Assembly (NCBI RefSeq): GCF_023343835.1
Contig: NC_064436.1
Location: 70,857,545 to 70,921,544, forward strand
From: Lagopus muta
Lineage: Eukaryota > Chordata > Aves > Galliformes > Phasianidae
DNA length: 64,000 nucleotides
Reading direction: 5' to 3'
The notes beneath the pieces were generated by a model. That model made no database searches. It was given only the letters and a program-made list of their open reading frames with translations, and was not told the DNA's origin. Positions 1 through 15,373 of the stretch are shown here, one piece after another (position 1 is the stretch's first letter; each line of letters starts with the position of its first letter). A program made the position numbers and the translations under genes.

Positions 1-2729
1 AGGAGAACGTTTCATCTGCGTGGGTGAGTGAAGCACCGGGAGGAGGAACGGGCAGGGCTGCACCGGGTGGTGCTGCGGAGCCGGGGGTGAAGCAGGGTGA
101 CGTGGTGACGGCCGAAGGGGCTGCGCTCAGCTGGTGGCTCCCGCAGGGAAGCGCCGTGTGCGAGCGAGCCTCGCGGGGGGGCAGGGCGTGGGGGAGAGCG
201 AGGTGTGACAGTGACACGGGGCGGGCTGGGGGGGCACAGCAGCGCTGCAGTCCCCGCCGAAGCCTCCGGCGCGCCGCTCCCGCAGGGCTGTCCTCTGGGA
301 TGGTGCTGGTGTTCGACATCCCCCCAAAAGGGACCGACATCGCGGTGAGCGAGGTGCTGAAGGAGCACCGCGACGCCATCACCGACATCGCCGCCGAGCT
401 GGGCCAGGCGCCGGTACGTGCGTGACCGCCAGCGGCCGCTGGGGACAAAGTGGGGGGCGGGGGCTGCGGCCGTCCGTCGGCGCTGTGGCTGCCTGGGGCC
501 GTCCTGACGCGGCACCGTGCCCTCCTTGGCCGAGCCCGGCCTGTGCCGCCTGCAGGCAGCGGTTTGTAGGTGTCCAAGTGTCGGTCCTGGTTGGCCAGAT
601 TGTGGGGAGGCAAAGTGCTGCGGCAGAGACCGTCTTGATGGGACGAGGAGCCGAGGCCCTTTTGCACAAAGAGCGCCTGTGAGAGTGTGACTGATTGCCA
701 GAGAATGGCCTGTGACACGTCAGGGTGCCAGGGCATCAAAGAGCCATTGAAAGCTAAAGAGCAGGCTTGTAACAGGAGCGAGCGAAAGTGGCGGCGAATA
801 AACGGCCAGCAGAAGGCGAGGTGCCACCATGAGGGAGCTGCTGGCACAGGCCCTCCTGAGTGCGGGGCGAGGGGGGCACGGCCCCGGCCCACCTGTTTGC
901 ATGGGGATCCTGAGGGCTGCAGGGCCGCCGTTCTGCCCGGAGCTCGGGGAGGTGGGGAAGCCGAGGGCAGCGCCGCTCCTGGGGCTCCTGGGGGCAGAGC
1001 TGCTTCCCCTGCCCGCCCTCAGCAGAGGGGAGGAGGCGTCTCACCGTCACCAGCGGCACGGTGACCCTTGTCACGTCAGGTGGGATGGCTCTGCCCAGTG
1101 CCAAAGCTCAGCCTGAAATCGGGACGGGGCTCCTGGGCTCCTGGCTGACATCTCAGCAGACAACACTAATTGCCTTCCTCATTACCGGCTGCATCTTTCC
1201 CGACGAGGCCGCTTTGATAACGTTCTCTAATGAGGCGCGTTGAACTTGCCCTGCGTTTGGGACTCCCTTGAACAATTAATTGCTTAGAACTCGTTCCCAA
1301 TTAGCCTGGATGTGGAGCTCGTTTGTGAGAGCTGCTCGCTCGCCCCGCTCTGCCTGGTCTCCAAGGCGCTGCTCTGCAGTCTGAGCGGAGGGACGGAGCT
1401 CGCTGTGACCCCCAGAGCTGAAGTTTGTGCTGAGACTCCAAAGCGGAGGGAGGAGACGCGCTGATTGATCTCACAAGTTTCCCCCGTGTGTAATTAATTC
1501 TAATTAGCGTTGCCGAACACCGACGTGTTGAAGCTGAAACTCTCACACGCTCACGGCCAGGCTTTCCCCTTCCACAAGATGTCAGCAGTTTCTGCGGGCG
1601 GTTGAACTTTGTGCTGCAGGCCGCGGCTTTCGCGTGCTGCAGCTCCGGCTTCTGCCCGCTGTCGGTCGGCAGCTCGCCGCCCCCTGCCCGCCCCGCGGCC
1701 CCGCTGAGCCTCGGCCGCTCCCGCAGGCCGGGGCCGGGGACCTGGTGACCGCTGACGACGCCGGGGCGCTGTGCGTGTGGAGCTCCGGCGAGGAATTCTC
1801 CCTGCTCAACAGGATCCCGGCCTTCGGGTGAGTCCGAAGCGGCCGGGGCGGGAGGGGGCGCGCGGGTCTGCGGCCGGCCGGGGGGAGGGGAGGTGACGGC
1901 GGCCCTGCGCCCAGCTGGACCTGCTCCTCCGTGCGGCTCTGGAACGGGATCGTGGCCGCCGGTTACGGCAACGGGCAGATCCGGCTGTACGACGCAGCGA
2001 CGGGCGGCCTGCGTGCCGAGGTGGGCGCGCACGCCCGCTGGATTTACGCCCTGGACCTGGCACCGGCCACGGGAAAGGTACGGCGCGCTGCGCACGGCGC
2101 CGGGCGGGGGCTGCCTGCGGTCGGGGGGGATCGGCCCGCCGTGCCACGGCCTCTCTGCCGCCCCCCTGCAGCTGCTGTCGGGTGCGGAGGACTCCTTCGT
2201 TCACGTGTGGAAGCTCAGCAGGAACCCGGACACCGACGACGTTGAGGTGAGCGCGAGACGCGAGCGGGCGGCGGGGATTCGGGAGCGGGGCGCCGCGGGT
2301 CGCTGCCGTAGGGTCGCGGCTGCCGCGGCTGCTCGGGGCGCTGCAGTGGAAAGGCGGCCGGGCCCGGCCTGGGCTGCTGCAGCCGCTCGGCTCCTCCTCC
2401 TGTTGGCACGGCCCCGAGTCTCGACGTGGGGCGCAGAAAGGAACGGCTCCTGGGCTGTGACGGCCGGCTGTAGCCTCGGCTGCCGGCCCAGCTCTTCCTG
2501 CCCGTCGCTCGGAGCGCTGCGTTCATAGCAGGGCGCGGACGTGAGGCGGCTCGGGCTGCGCTTATCGAACTGCGCCCCTCGCTGCGGTTCTGCGCAGGTC
2601 GAGCACTGCCACGCTGAGTGCGTCACCGACACCCAGATCTGCGGAGCCCGGTTCTGTGACCCCGAGGGAAACTCCTTTGCGGTGACCGGCTACGACCTCA
2701 GCGAGATCTTCTGCTACAGCCGGCTGTAG
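1..2729 (+). CDS. WDR54: WDR54, WD-repeat protein (3' part of gene)
   Basis: Six coding segments join in phase: 1-23, 286-413, 1727-1827, 1915-2077, 2172-2246 and 2598-2729 (stop TAG 2727-2729), giving about 206 C-terminal residues. All introns are GT-AG. Recognisable WDR54 blocks are RFICVG at the first exon edge, MVLVFDIPPKGTDI, LVTADDAGALCVW, IVAAGYGNGQIRLYDAATGG, EDSFVHVWKLSRNPDT and the C-terminal CGARFCDPEGNSFAVTGYDL. These form the last WD40 blades of a beta-propeller, a protein-interaction scaffold with no catalytic residues expected. The 5' exons lie left of the window. The gene converges on the RHOBTB-like gene. In human, WDR54 is directly followed by RTKN; here two extra genes intervene. 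The family assignment is firm because many positions match human WDR54 as I recall it. Confidence 0.95.
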
Positions 2730-3912
2730 CCGCGAGCCGTGCGGGCTGCTGGGGGGCTGCGGCAGGGAGAGCCGGGCTGCCGGCACCCCCCCCCACCTCC
2801 GTCACAGCGCCGTGCCCGGCAGGGTGGGATTCTGCACGCAGCCGGAGCTGAGATCGGCCGCTCCCAAAGCATCCCTGCCCTCGGTGCGGCCCGTCTGCGC
2901 GTGGGAACACGGGCCGAGAGCCGTGCCGGCTCCGCAGCACTGCGGGCCCCCGGGCCAGAAGTTGCCCCCCACCCCCCCCGGACCCCCCCTGCGAGAAGGA
3001 TGCGGCCGAGGTGACGTGGCCGGGCAGCAGCAGCCGCACCGCGGGCTCTGGTAGCAGCGTTCCTGTCCGTTCCCCGCACGGAGGGACTCCTCTCTTCCCC
3101 GCGGCACCTTTCCTTCAGGCACGAAGGGATCCGGGCTGAACCCGTGCTACGAGCCCGGCCGGCCGGGGGGGCCGCAGCGGCCGCTCCCACCCCAGGCGGC
3201 CGCACCCACGGCTGCGGCAGCGCGGCCCGCCCCGGCCCGGGGCTCAGCGGGGCAAGGCGAGGCCTCGCGCCCTGCCGGCGCTGCGGGCAAACCCGGCTCC
3301 CAGCGGCGGCTCTGCTGGGACGGCCGTGCGCCCCGGGGCCGGGCTGCGAGGTCGCTGTGCGGAGCCACGGCCCCGCTGGCACCCCGTGGGCTGGGAGGCG
3401 GCCCCGCACCGTGCTGGAAGTGGGGCCGCGCTCCGTGCCGCAGTTCTCCCCGTGCTGCCGTCACCTCCCCACCCCGTGTCCCAGGCCGGGCTCGGCGGTG
3501 TCACGGAGCTCCGCGTCCCGGCTTTCCCTGCTGGCTCCGTTCCCGGGGCCCGACGGGGCGGGGGGTGCGCGGGGGGCTCGGGAGGAGCTCGGCCCCGCTC
3601 GGACCGCTGCTCGGCAGGCGGGCTGGGAGCTTCCTGCGGCTCCCGGGTCCGGCGCGGCCCTGCGGGAGCCTTTCCTGCAGCCCCCGGCAGCGTTGGGATC
3701 CGGGCCGGGCTGCTCCAGCTCCCGCCGTGGGGTGAGAGCCTCAGCAGCGGTGGGGGCCCTTCTGCCCCATGGCCCCCACGCGCCCCGTTCTCACCGTCAG
3801 CGCTGAGCCCCAGCCCCGTTCGCGTTCCGGCCCTGCGCCGCCCTCCCAGCCGTGCTCCCCCATACGGCATCACCCCCCGTCCCTGTGTGCGCCGCCCCCC
3901 ACCCCCAATAAA
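2730..3912 (+). other. WDR54 3' UTR / downstream region
   Basis: No conserved coding exon was found between the WDR54 stop and the next plus-strand AATAAA. The stretch is GC-rich with many C runs. The simplest reading is a 1.2-kb 3' UTR, but a shorter UTR using an unseen variant signal is possible. Confidence 0.5.
3907..3912 (+). terminator. AATAAA polyadenylation signal, WDR54
   Basis: This is the only canonical plus-strand signal between the WDR54 stop and the convergent RHOBTB-like gene. It lies about 90 bp from that gene's own signal. Confidence 0.6.
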
Positions 3913-4000
3913 CAGCCCCGGCCCGAGCGCCGTCGTGTCGCTGCTCTCTGTGCCCAGCGGCAATGAGGGGCAGGCAGCGCTCGGTCCCGTTACAAAAGGT

Positions 4001-4006
4001 TTTATT
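4001..4006 (-). terminator. AATAAA polyadenylation signal, RHOBTB-like gene
   Basis: The plus strand reads TTTATT, so the minus strand reads AATAAA about 630 bp past the RHOBTB-like stop codon. The 3' ends of WDR54 and this gene are tail to tail with almost no spacer. Confidence 0.75.
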
Positions 4007-4632
4007 AAAGGTTAAAATCGGCGCGGTGAGGAGCCCCGCTCACAGTGCTGGGGAGGCGGGGGTACAAACAGCCCTTGAGGTGGGCGCGGGCGCCCGGGGG
4101 TTGTGCTGGGGCGGGACGAGCGGAGTAGAAAAGTGTACAAAGGGTCGTTGTGCAGCACGGGGACACGGCGACCGGGACCCAAAGGGGGCCGGGACGCGTC
4201 CAAGGCACGGAGATGAGCGGGGCCAGCCGGGCCGCCCGCCGCCTCTCCCTCGCGCCCCGCTCACAGCTTGGCCCCCACCTCCGGAGCGCGGAGGGGAGGG
4301 GGGAATTCAGCACCAGAGAGCCCGGCTGGGAGCGCCCAGCTCGGGTCAGCACCCTGCCGCGGGCCCGGCGGACCCCAGCCCCACAATACTGCTCGGTCAG
4401 AGGTAGCACCAGCGCGGGGGGCCCTGCCGGCTCGACGCCGCTCCGCGGGGGCCGTGAACCGGAGCGGCGGCCGCGGCGGGCGCCCGTAGCCGGGGACGGG
4501 GCTGTAAACAGGCGGCGGCTCCTGGGACCGGCGGCGGCCGCGGCTCCCGTGGAGGAGAAGCTCCCAGGCCGGCACGGCTCGGAGCCCGGCCGCGTCCCCG
4601 GCCCTGGGAAGCGGCACGGCCGCGCTCCCGGC

Positions 4633-10310
<5,678 letters not shown>

Positions 10311-10379
10311 CTAAGACCGGGGCGGGGCCGCGCAGGAGCTGCCGGGCGGTGCGGGGCGGTGCGGGGCCGTGGGAGAACC

Positions 10380-13300
10380 ATGGGGGCCCCCGGGCTGGAG
10401 CGGCACCGGCTGGCGCTGCTGGCGGCACGGGAGGACGTGTGCAACCCGCGGGCGGCCACCAACTGGTGAGGAAACGGCGCCGGGACGCGGGGGGGTCCCG
10501 AGCGGGTCGGGGTGCGGAGCCGCGCGGGGGGTTCCGGGGCCGCGCACGTGGGTCGGACTGCGTGGGCCGGGGGCGGCGGGGCCGGGCCGGGCCGGAGCGG
10601 CGACCCCGTGGGCGTGGGGTGGGAACGGGGAACCGGGAACGGGGCGCGATTGCGGGGGGGGCCGAGTTCCGCACGGTGCCCCCACGGCGCTCGCAATGCC
10701 CCCCCAAACCTCCCCGCGTGGAACCGCGCCCCGCCCGCGCCTGGAGCCCCGCGCTCCCCCCCCCCCGGTCGCACAGCGCTGCCGTCCGGGCCGCCTCCCC
10801 GTTGCCGCCCTCCGCTCCGTCCGGGGCCGCTCGGCCGCTGCCCTCTGCCCGGTGCCCGTCCCCCCTCTGCGCCGGGACGCGAAGTCGCGCCGCCGGGGGG
10901 GCCGCCCGGTGTCGGTACCGGGGGGGCGGGCACGGCGCTTCCCGCCGCTCCATTGTCCCCGGGCGGATGACGGCGGCACTTCCACGAATTGAGACCGGCG
11001 GGGGGCGGGGTGAGGGGCGGCGGCCGCGAGCCCCCACGTGCCGCCACCCCCCGGTCCGACCCTTACCCGGCACTGAGCGTCCCCCGCCCCCCCCAGGGCC
11101 GTGTTCGCCTACGAGAAGCACCACGACCTCAAGCTGCTGGACTCGGGAGGTACGGGGGGGTCGTTATACGGGGACGGGGGGATCCGTAGGGGGTCGCGCG
11201 TCGCGCGGCTCGCCCTGATCCCCCCCCCCACAGCCGGCGGTGTGGACGAGCTGGCGGCGAAGTTCTGTGCCAGCAGCATCATGTACGGGCTGTGCCGAGT
11301 GCGGGACCCCGGCAGCGGAGCCCCCCGCGTCGTCCTCATCAGCTGGGTGAGCCGGGGGGGGGGCGACGGGGGTCTGCGCTGTGCCGTCCTACAGCGGGCG
11401 TGGGGGGGGGAGCGGCCGGGGGCGCTGGGGGGGGCGGGGATGGGATGAGGGGCGCTGAGCCGGCAGCGCTGAGCCCCGCGGCTGTGCCAGGTAGGGGAGG
11501 AGGTGCCCGAGTCCCAGCGCCAGGCGTGCGCCGGACACCTGCCGGCCATCAGAGCCTTCTTCAAGGTGAGTCTGGAGCCCGGGGGGTCCATCAGGGACCC
11601 CACCCCCCCTTCCTGCCCCGCAGCCCCGACCTTTGCTTGCTGCTGCGTGCGGTGCATTCCTGGAGCTGCTGACTCAGGCGCTGCCGTTCCCAGCTCCCAG
11701 TTCCAGCTCCCAGTTCCAGCCTTGGCCGCGCTGTGGCTGTGGTTGGGCTCCCTGCCCCGGCCCCTCCTGCCCCGGCCGCTCTGCCCTGCCCTGTGGAGCT
11801 GGGGCTGCCCCCCGCCCGTGCCCCCATCCCTGCACGCCCTTGGGGTGAGATCCCACGTCTGGATCCGGCCCCACATCTGGATCTGCTGAGCTCCGCTGGG
11901 AACGGTGCCCAGATTCCCCGGGGACGGTTTGGGAGCGGATCCCGGCGGGGGGGGGGGGGAGGGATGCAAGGGTGGCTCGGGGCGCTGTGGGGCCGACGCT
12001 GGCCCCATCCCACTGCCAGGAGGCCACCGCCGTGCTGAGCGCCCGTCGTGCCGAGGAGGTGACGCAGGAGGGGCTGAGCCGCGTGCTGGCACAGCTGGCC
12101 CCCGCCGCAGCCCCGAGCAGCAGGAGGCCCCCCCCGGCAGACGGCGAGGAGTTGGTGGTGAGCGGGGCGGGGAGGCGGCGGCGGGCGGGGGGTCCGTGCG
12201 GGTGCCGCGATGCGCCCTGAGCCCCGCCGCTCCCGTAGGGCACCAACTACCGTAAGACCAACCCGGCGTTGGAGATCCGCCGCACCAAACGGGACTCCTT
12301 CTGGGCGCAGGCGGAGGTGAGGGGCGGTGGGTGCCGGGGGGGGGGGGGGGAGGTGCGGGGTCCCATCCCGCTGAGTCCCTGCGGTGCAGCGCGAGGAGGA
12401 GCAGCGGAAGGAGGAGGAGCGGCGCCGGGCGCTGGAGGAGCGCAGGAGATGGGAGAGGGAGCGCATGGAGGAGGAGCGCAGGGACGCGGCGGAGCGCGAG
12501 CGGCGCTGCAGGGAGAAGGAGCAGCGCATCGAGGAGCAGCGGTGAGGCGGGCGGCCCCGAGCCCAGCACCCATGGGTGCCCGCAGTCCCGTGCCCGGCAC
12601 CTGGAGGCGCAGCCGGTGGCGGCGCTGAGCTCCCATCCCCGCAGGAAGGAGCAGGCGCGGATAGAGGCGGAGGAGCGCAGGAAGGAGCAGCAGCGATGGG
12701 TGCGTGGGGCTGCGGGATTCAGTTGTTGACACAGAGCGGCGAGGGGCTGGAACAGCCGCCCAGAGGGGCTGCGATGCCCCGTCCATCCCTGGAGGTGTTG
12801 GAGGTTGGATGGGGCCCTGGGCAGCCTGGGCTGCTGTGCAATGGGGAGGTTGGTGGCCCTGCATGGCACAAAGGAGTTGGAGCTTCGTGATCCCTGAGGT
12901 CCCTTCCAACCCGGGCCGTTCTGTGATTCTGGGATGGAGAGGCGCCACACGGTGCTGCATCCACACCGCGTCCCCATCGCCGCATCCCGGTCACCCACGT
13001 CCCCATCCCCGCATCCCCATCCCTGTCCCCCCATCCGTCCCCATCCCCGCAGGAGCAGCAGCAGCGTGAGCACGAGGCGGCAATGCGGGATCGCTTCCGG
13101 CGCAGCGAATCCATTGAGAAGGCGGCGGTGAGTGGGGCGGGGGGCCGCTGTGGGGGGAGCGCCGGGGGGGGTCTGCGCACCACAACGACTCCCGGTGCTG
13201 CAGGAGGCGGCCGTGCTGGTGGCTCAGCGGACGCAGAACCCGCGGGACTTCTTCCGGCAGCGGGAACGCGCGGGATCCACCTCGGGCAGCACCTCGGGCA

Positions 13301-14750
13301 CCGCGCTGCCCGCCGGCCCGCTGGGCACACGGCCCGGTATGTGGAGGGACGGGGGGGGGGGGACGGGGGTCCCCGGTGGCTGTGAGCTGACCGTGCCTCC
13401 CCAGGCACCCGCCGCCCCTTCCTGCGGTACCAGCGCAGCCTGACCGAGTCCGCCTTCATCTTCCGCCGCCCGGAGACTCCCGCTTCGCCCACCGCCCCCG
13501 ATCCCGGTGCCTTCCAGGCTGCGGCCCCCCCCAGCCCCCGCCGACCCCCGGGGACTCCCCCCGGCCAGGCTGGGGTTGGGCCTCCGCACGCCGGTAGCCC
13601 CGTAGGGACGTGGCGCCCACCCTGTGCCGCCTTGGGGAGCCCCCCGAGACCCCCGGGGGCCGGGACTCCATCTCCCATCAGCCCCCCCGGGCCCCCTGCC
13701 AGCCCCTCCCGGCTGCAGAGCCCCCCCGGCCCTCCTGGATCGGGGCCCCCAGACGGCACTTGCAGAACGGAGCCTCTGCCCCCCAGCAGCACTTCAGGGC
13801 TGGGCCCCCCCAGCAGCACTGCCGGGGGGCCGCCGCCCCTCAGCCCCCCCCGGCAGCCCCCAACCGGCACCGTGGAGGACGAGGCTCTGCCCCTGCCCAG
13901 CCCCCCCAGCACACCCTTGGATGAGGAGGGCCCCCCCCCGGGCACCCCCCCGTTGCCCAGCCCCCCCGCGTGGGGGGCTCCGGAGCTGCCGGTTGGGCCC
14001 CCGGGCGAGGGGGTCCTGAGCCCTCGGGAGGGCCCCCCTCCACCTGGGCTGCCCCCCATCCCACCGCCCCCCCGCAGCCCCAGCCCCCCCAGCCTGAAGG
14101 ATGCAGCGGTGCCCTGTGAGCTGCAGCAAGGTGGGTGCACGGAGCCCCCTGGTGTGGGGCTGGGATGGGGTTCCCTCACATTGTACCCCCACCCCGCACA
14201 ACGGGGGGGGGCTCAGCCACGTCCCCCTCCTGCAGGGACAGCTGGGGAGCACCAGGAGGAGCCGAAAGTGAGCAACGGGGGGCAGAATGGCCTTGGGGAC
14301 TGGGCACCACCTTGGGAGCCCCCACAGCAGGTATGGGGCGACTGGTGGCATTGGGATGGGGGGCATGGATGGGGCCGGGTGGGGGGGCAGAGAGGGGGGG
14401 GGGAGTGGGGCTGTGGGTGGGGGTTTGGGGGCAGGTGGGCAGGACGGGGATGATGGAGCCTCGAGGTGGGGGCGACGCACAGGACGTGGGGTGGGGGCCT
14501 CACGGTTGGGGACCCCCGGCGCTCTCTCCCGCAGGGGGGCCGAGCGCGGTGCCAGCATCCTGCCGCAGCCGCTGCACAAAGCCAAGCCAGGTACGGGCCG
14601 GCCCCACCGCATCCCCCGCTCCTCCGTGCCCCCCTCCGCCCCCCCAGCCCGGCCTCACCCTCTCCCTCTCCCCCAGGTTTCACCCAGCTCCTGACCCCCG
14701 GCGCCTCCCCCCCGCCCGAGGACAAGGAGTTTTCCCCCCACGCTGTGTAG
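10380..14750 (+). CDS. Drebrin-family actin-binding protein (paralogue of DBN1)
   Basis: Exons: 10380-10465, 11097-11149, 11234-11346, 11491-11565, 12020-12157, 12239-12316, 12390-12541, 12645-12699, 13053-13127, 13204-13336, 13405-14130, 14236-14330, a proposed 23-bp exon 14443-14465, 14535-14590 and 14677-14750. With the microexon the model closes at 643 residues; human drebrin is 649. Residues 1-135 form an ADF-H domain (ASSIMYGLCRVRD, VVLISWVGEEVPES). GTNYRKTNPALEI and a charged R/E coiled coil (about 182-300) follow, with NPRDFFRQRE, then a proline-rich region of about 240 residues. Drebrins bind the side of F-actin and stabilise it. There is no SH3 domain at the end, which argues against DBNL. 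Chicken DBN1 is a different, more conserved protein, so this is an extra family member. A CR1 fragment lies in one intron. Confidence 0.87.
12730..12932 (+). mobile_element. CR1 LINE 3'-end fragment
   Basis: The tail GGTCCCTTCCAACC followed by an (ATTCTGTG)-like end is diagnostic of the 3' end of chicken repeat 1. About 200 bp is present, truncated at the 5' side as is usual for CR1. It sits in the drebrin-like intron between exons 12645-12699 and 13053-13127, in gene orientation. Confidence 0.88.
14443..14465 (+). other. Proposed 23-bp microexon of the drebrin-like gene
   Basis: The exon ending at 14330 leaves phase 0, whereas the last two exons read well (ASILPQPLHKAKPG, FTQLLTPGAS) only if entered in phase 2. 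The segment between AG (14441-14442) and GTGGGG (14466) is 23 bp and fixes the phase exactly, adding DGDDGAS. The acceptor lacks a good pyrimidine tract. An indel in the G run at 14534-14539 is the alternative explanation. Confidence 0.4.
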
Positions 14751-15016
14751 TTCGGGTTGGGGGCAACAGCGCTACGCCCCCCCGCTGCTCTCCACGCACC
14801 GCGCAGCCGGGGCTGCCCCGCACCTCACCCCGCAGCCCCCCGGCGCCCTGCACTGACCGCTCCCCCCACCCCCCCCGTACAGCAGCTTTGGGCAGCAGCC
14901 GCCCCACGCAGCCCCAGCGCCGCAGCACCGTGCTGGGGGGGCAGCACGACCCCCCCCCCGGGGAGAGAGGGGAGCCGAGCAGCGCCCCCCGCCCCAATGA
15001 GACGCGGCGGCTGTTA
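14751..15016 (+). other. 3' UTR of the drebrin-like gene
   Basis: This C-rich stretch between the TAG at 14748-14750 and the AATAAA at 15017 has no conserved coding signal. Confidence 0.7.
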
Positions 15017-15022
15017 AATAAA
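15017..15022 (+). terminator. AATAAA polyadenylation signal, drebrin-like gene
   Basis: Lies 267 bp after the stop codon. It is separated by a single base from the RTKN signal on the other strand. Confidence 0.8.
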
Positions 15023-15023
15023 T

Positions 15024-15029
15024 TTTAAT
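15024..15029 (-). terminator. ATTAAA polyadenylation signal, RTKN
   Basis: The plus strand TTTAAT reads ATTAAA on the minus strand, 345 bp past the RTKN stop. Cleavage would fall beyond the opposing gene's signal, so the two mRNAs should overlap at their 3' ends. Confidence 0.7.
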
Positions 15030-15373
15030 GCGCACGGACGAGGTGGGGGCTTCGGCTGGTCCTGGCCGCGGTTAGGAGTGTGAGGCATAAAGCGGGGGGG
15101 GCCCGAACCCCCCCAGGGCTGGATCCGCGCCCACCCATTGCGGGGGGCTCAGCCCCGAGCACCATCCGAATGAGGGGGGGGGGGGGGGAGCCCCGAGCCC
15201 ACCCTGCGGCGGCAGCAGCAGCTCGGAGCGACCCGACCCCCCCCCTCCACTTGGGCACCGTACGTTCCAGTTTCTCCCCAAGAAGAGCAGCCCTCGGCAA
15301 CGGGACCCCCGACCCGGGCCGCGTCCCCACGGCGCCCCCCGTCCCATCCCCAGAACCCCCCGGGGTGCCGGGT

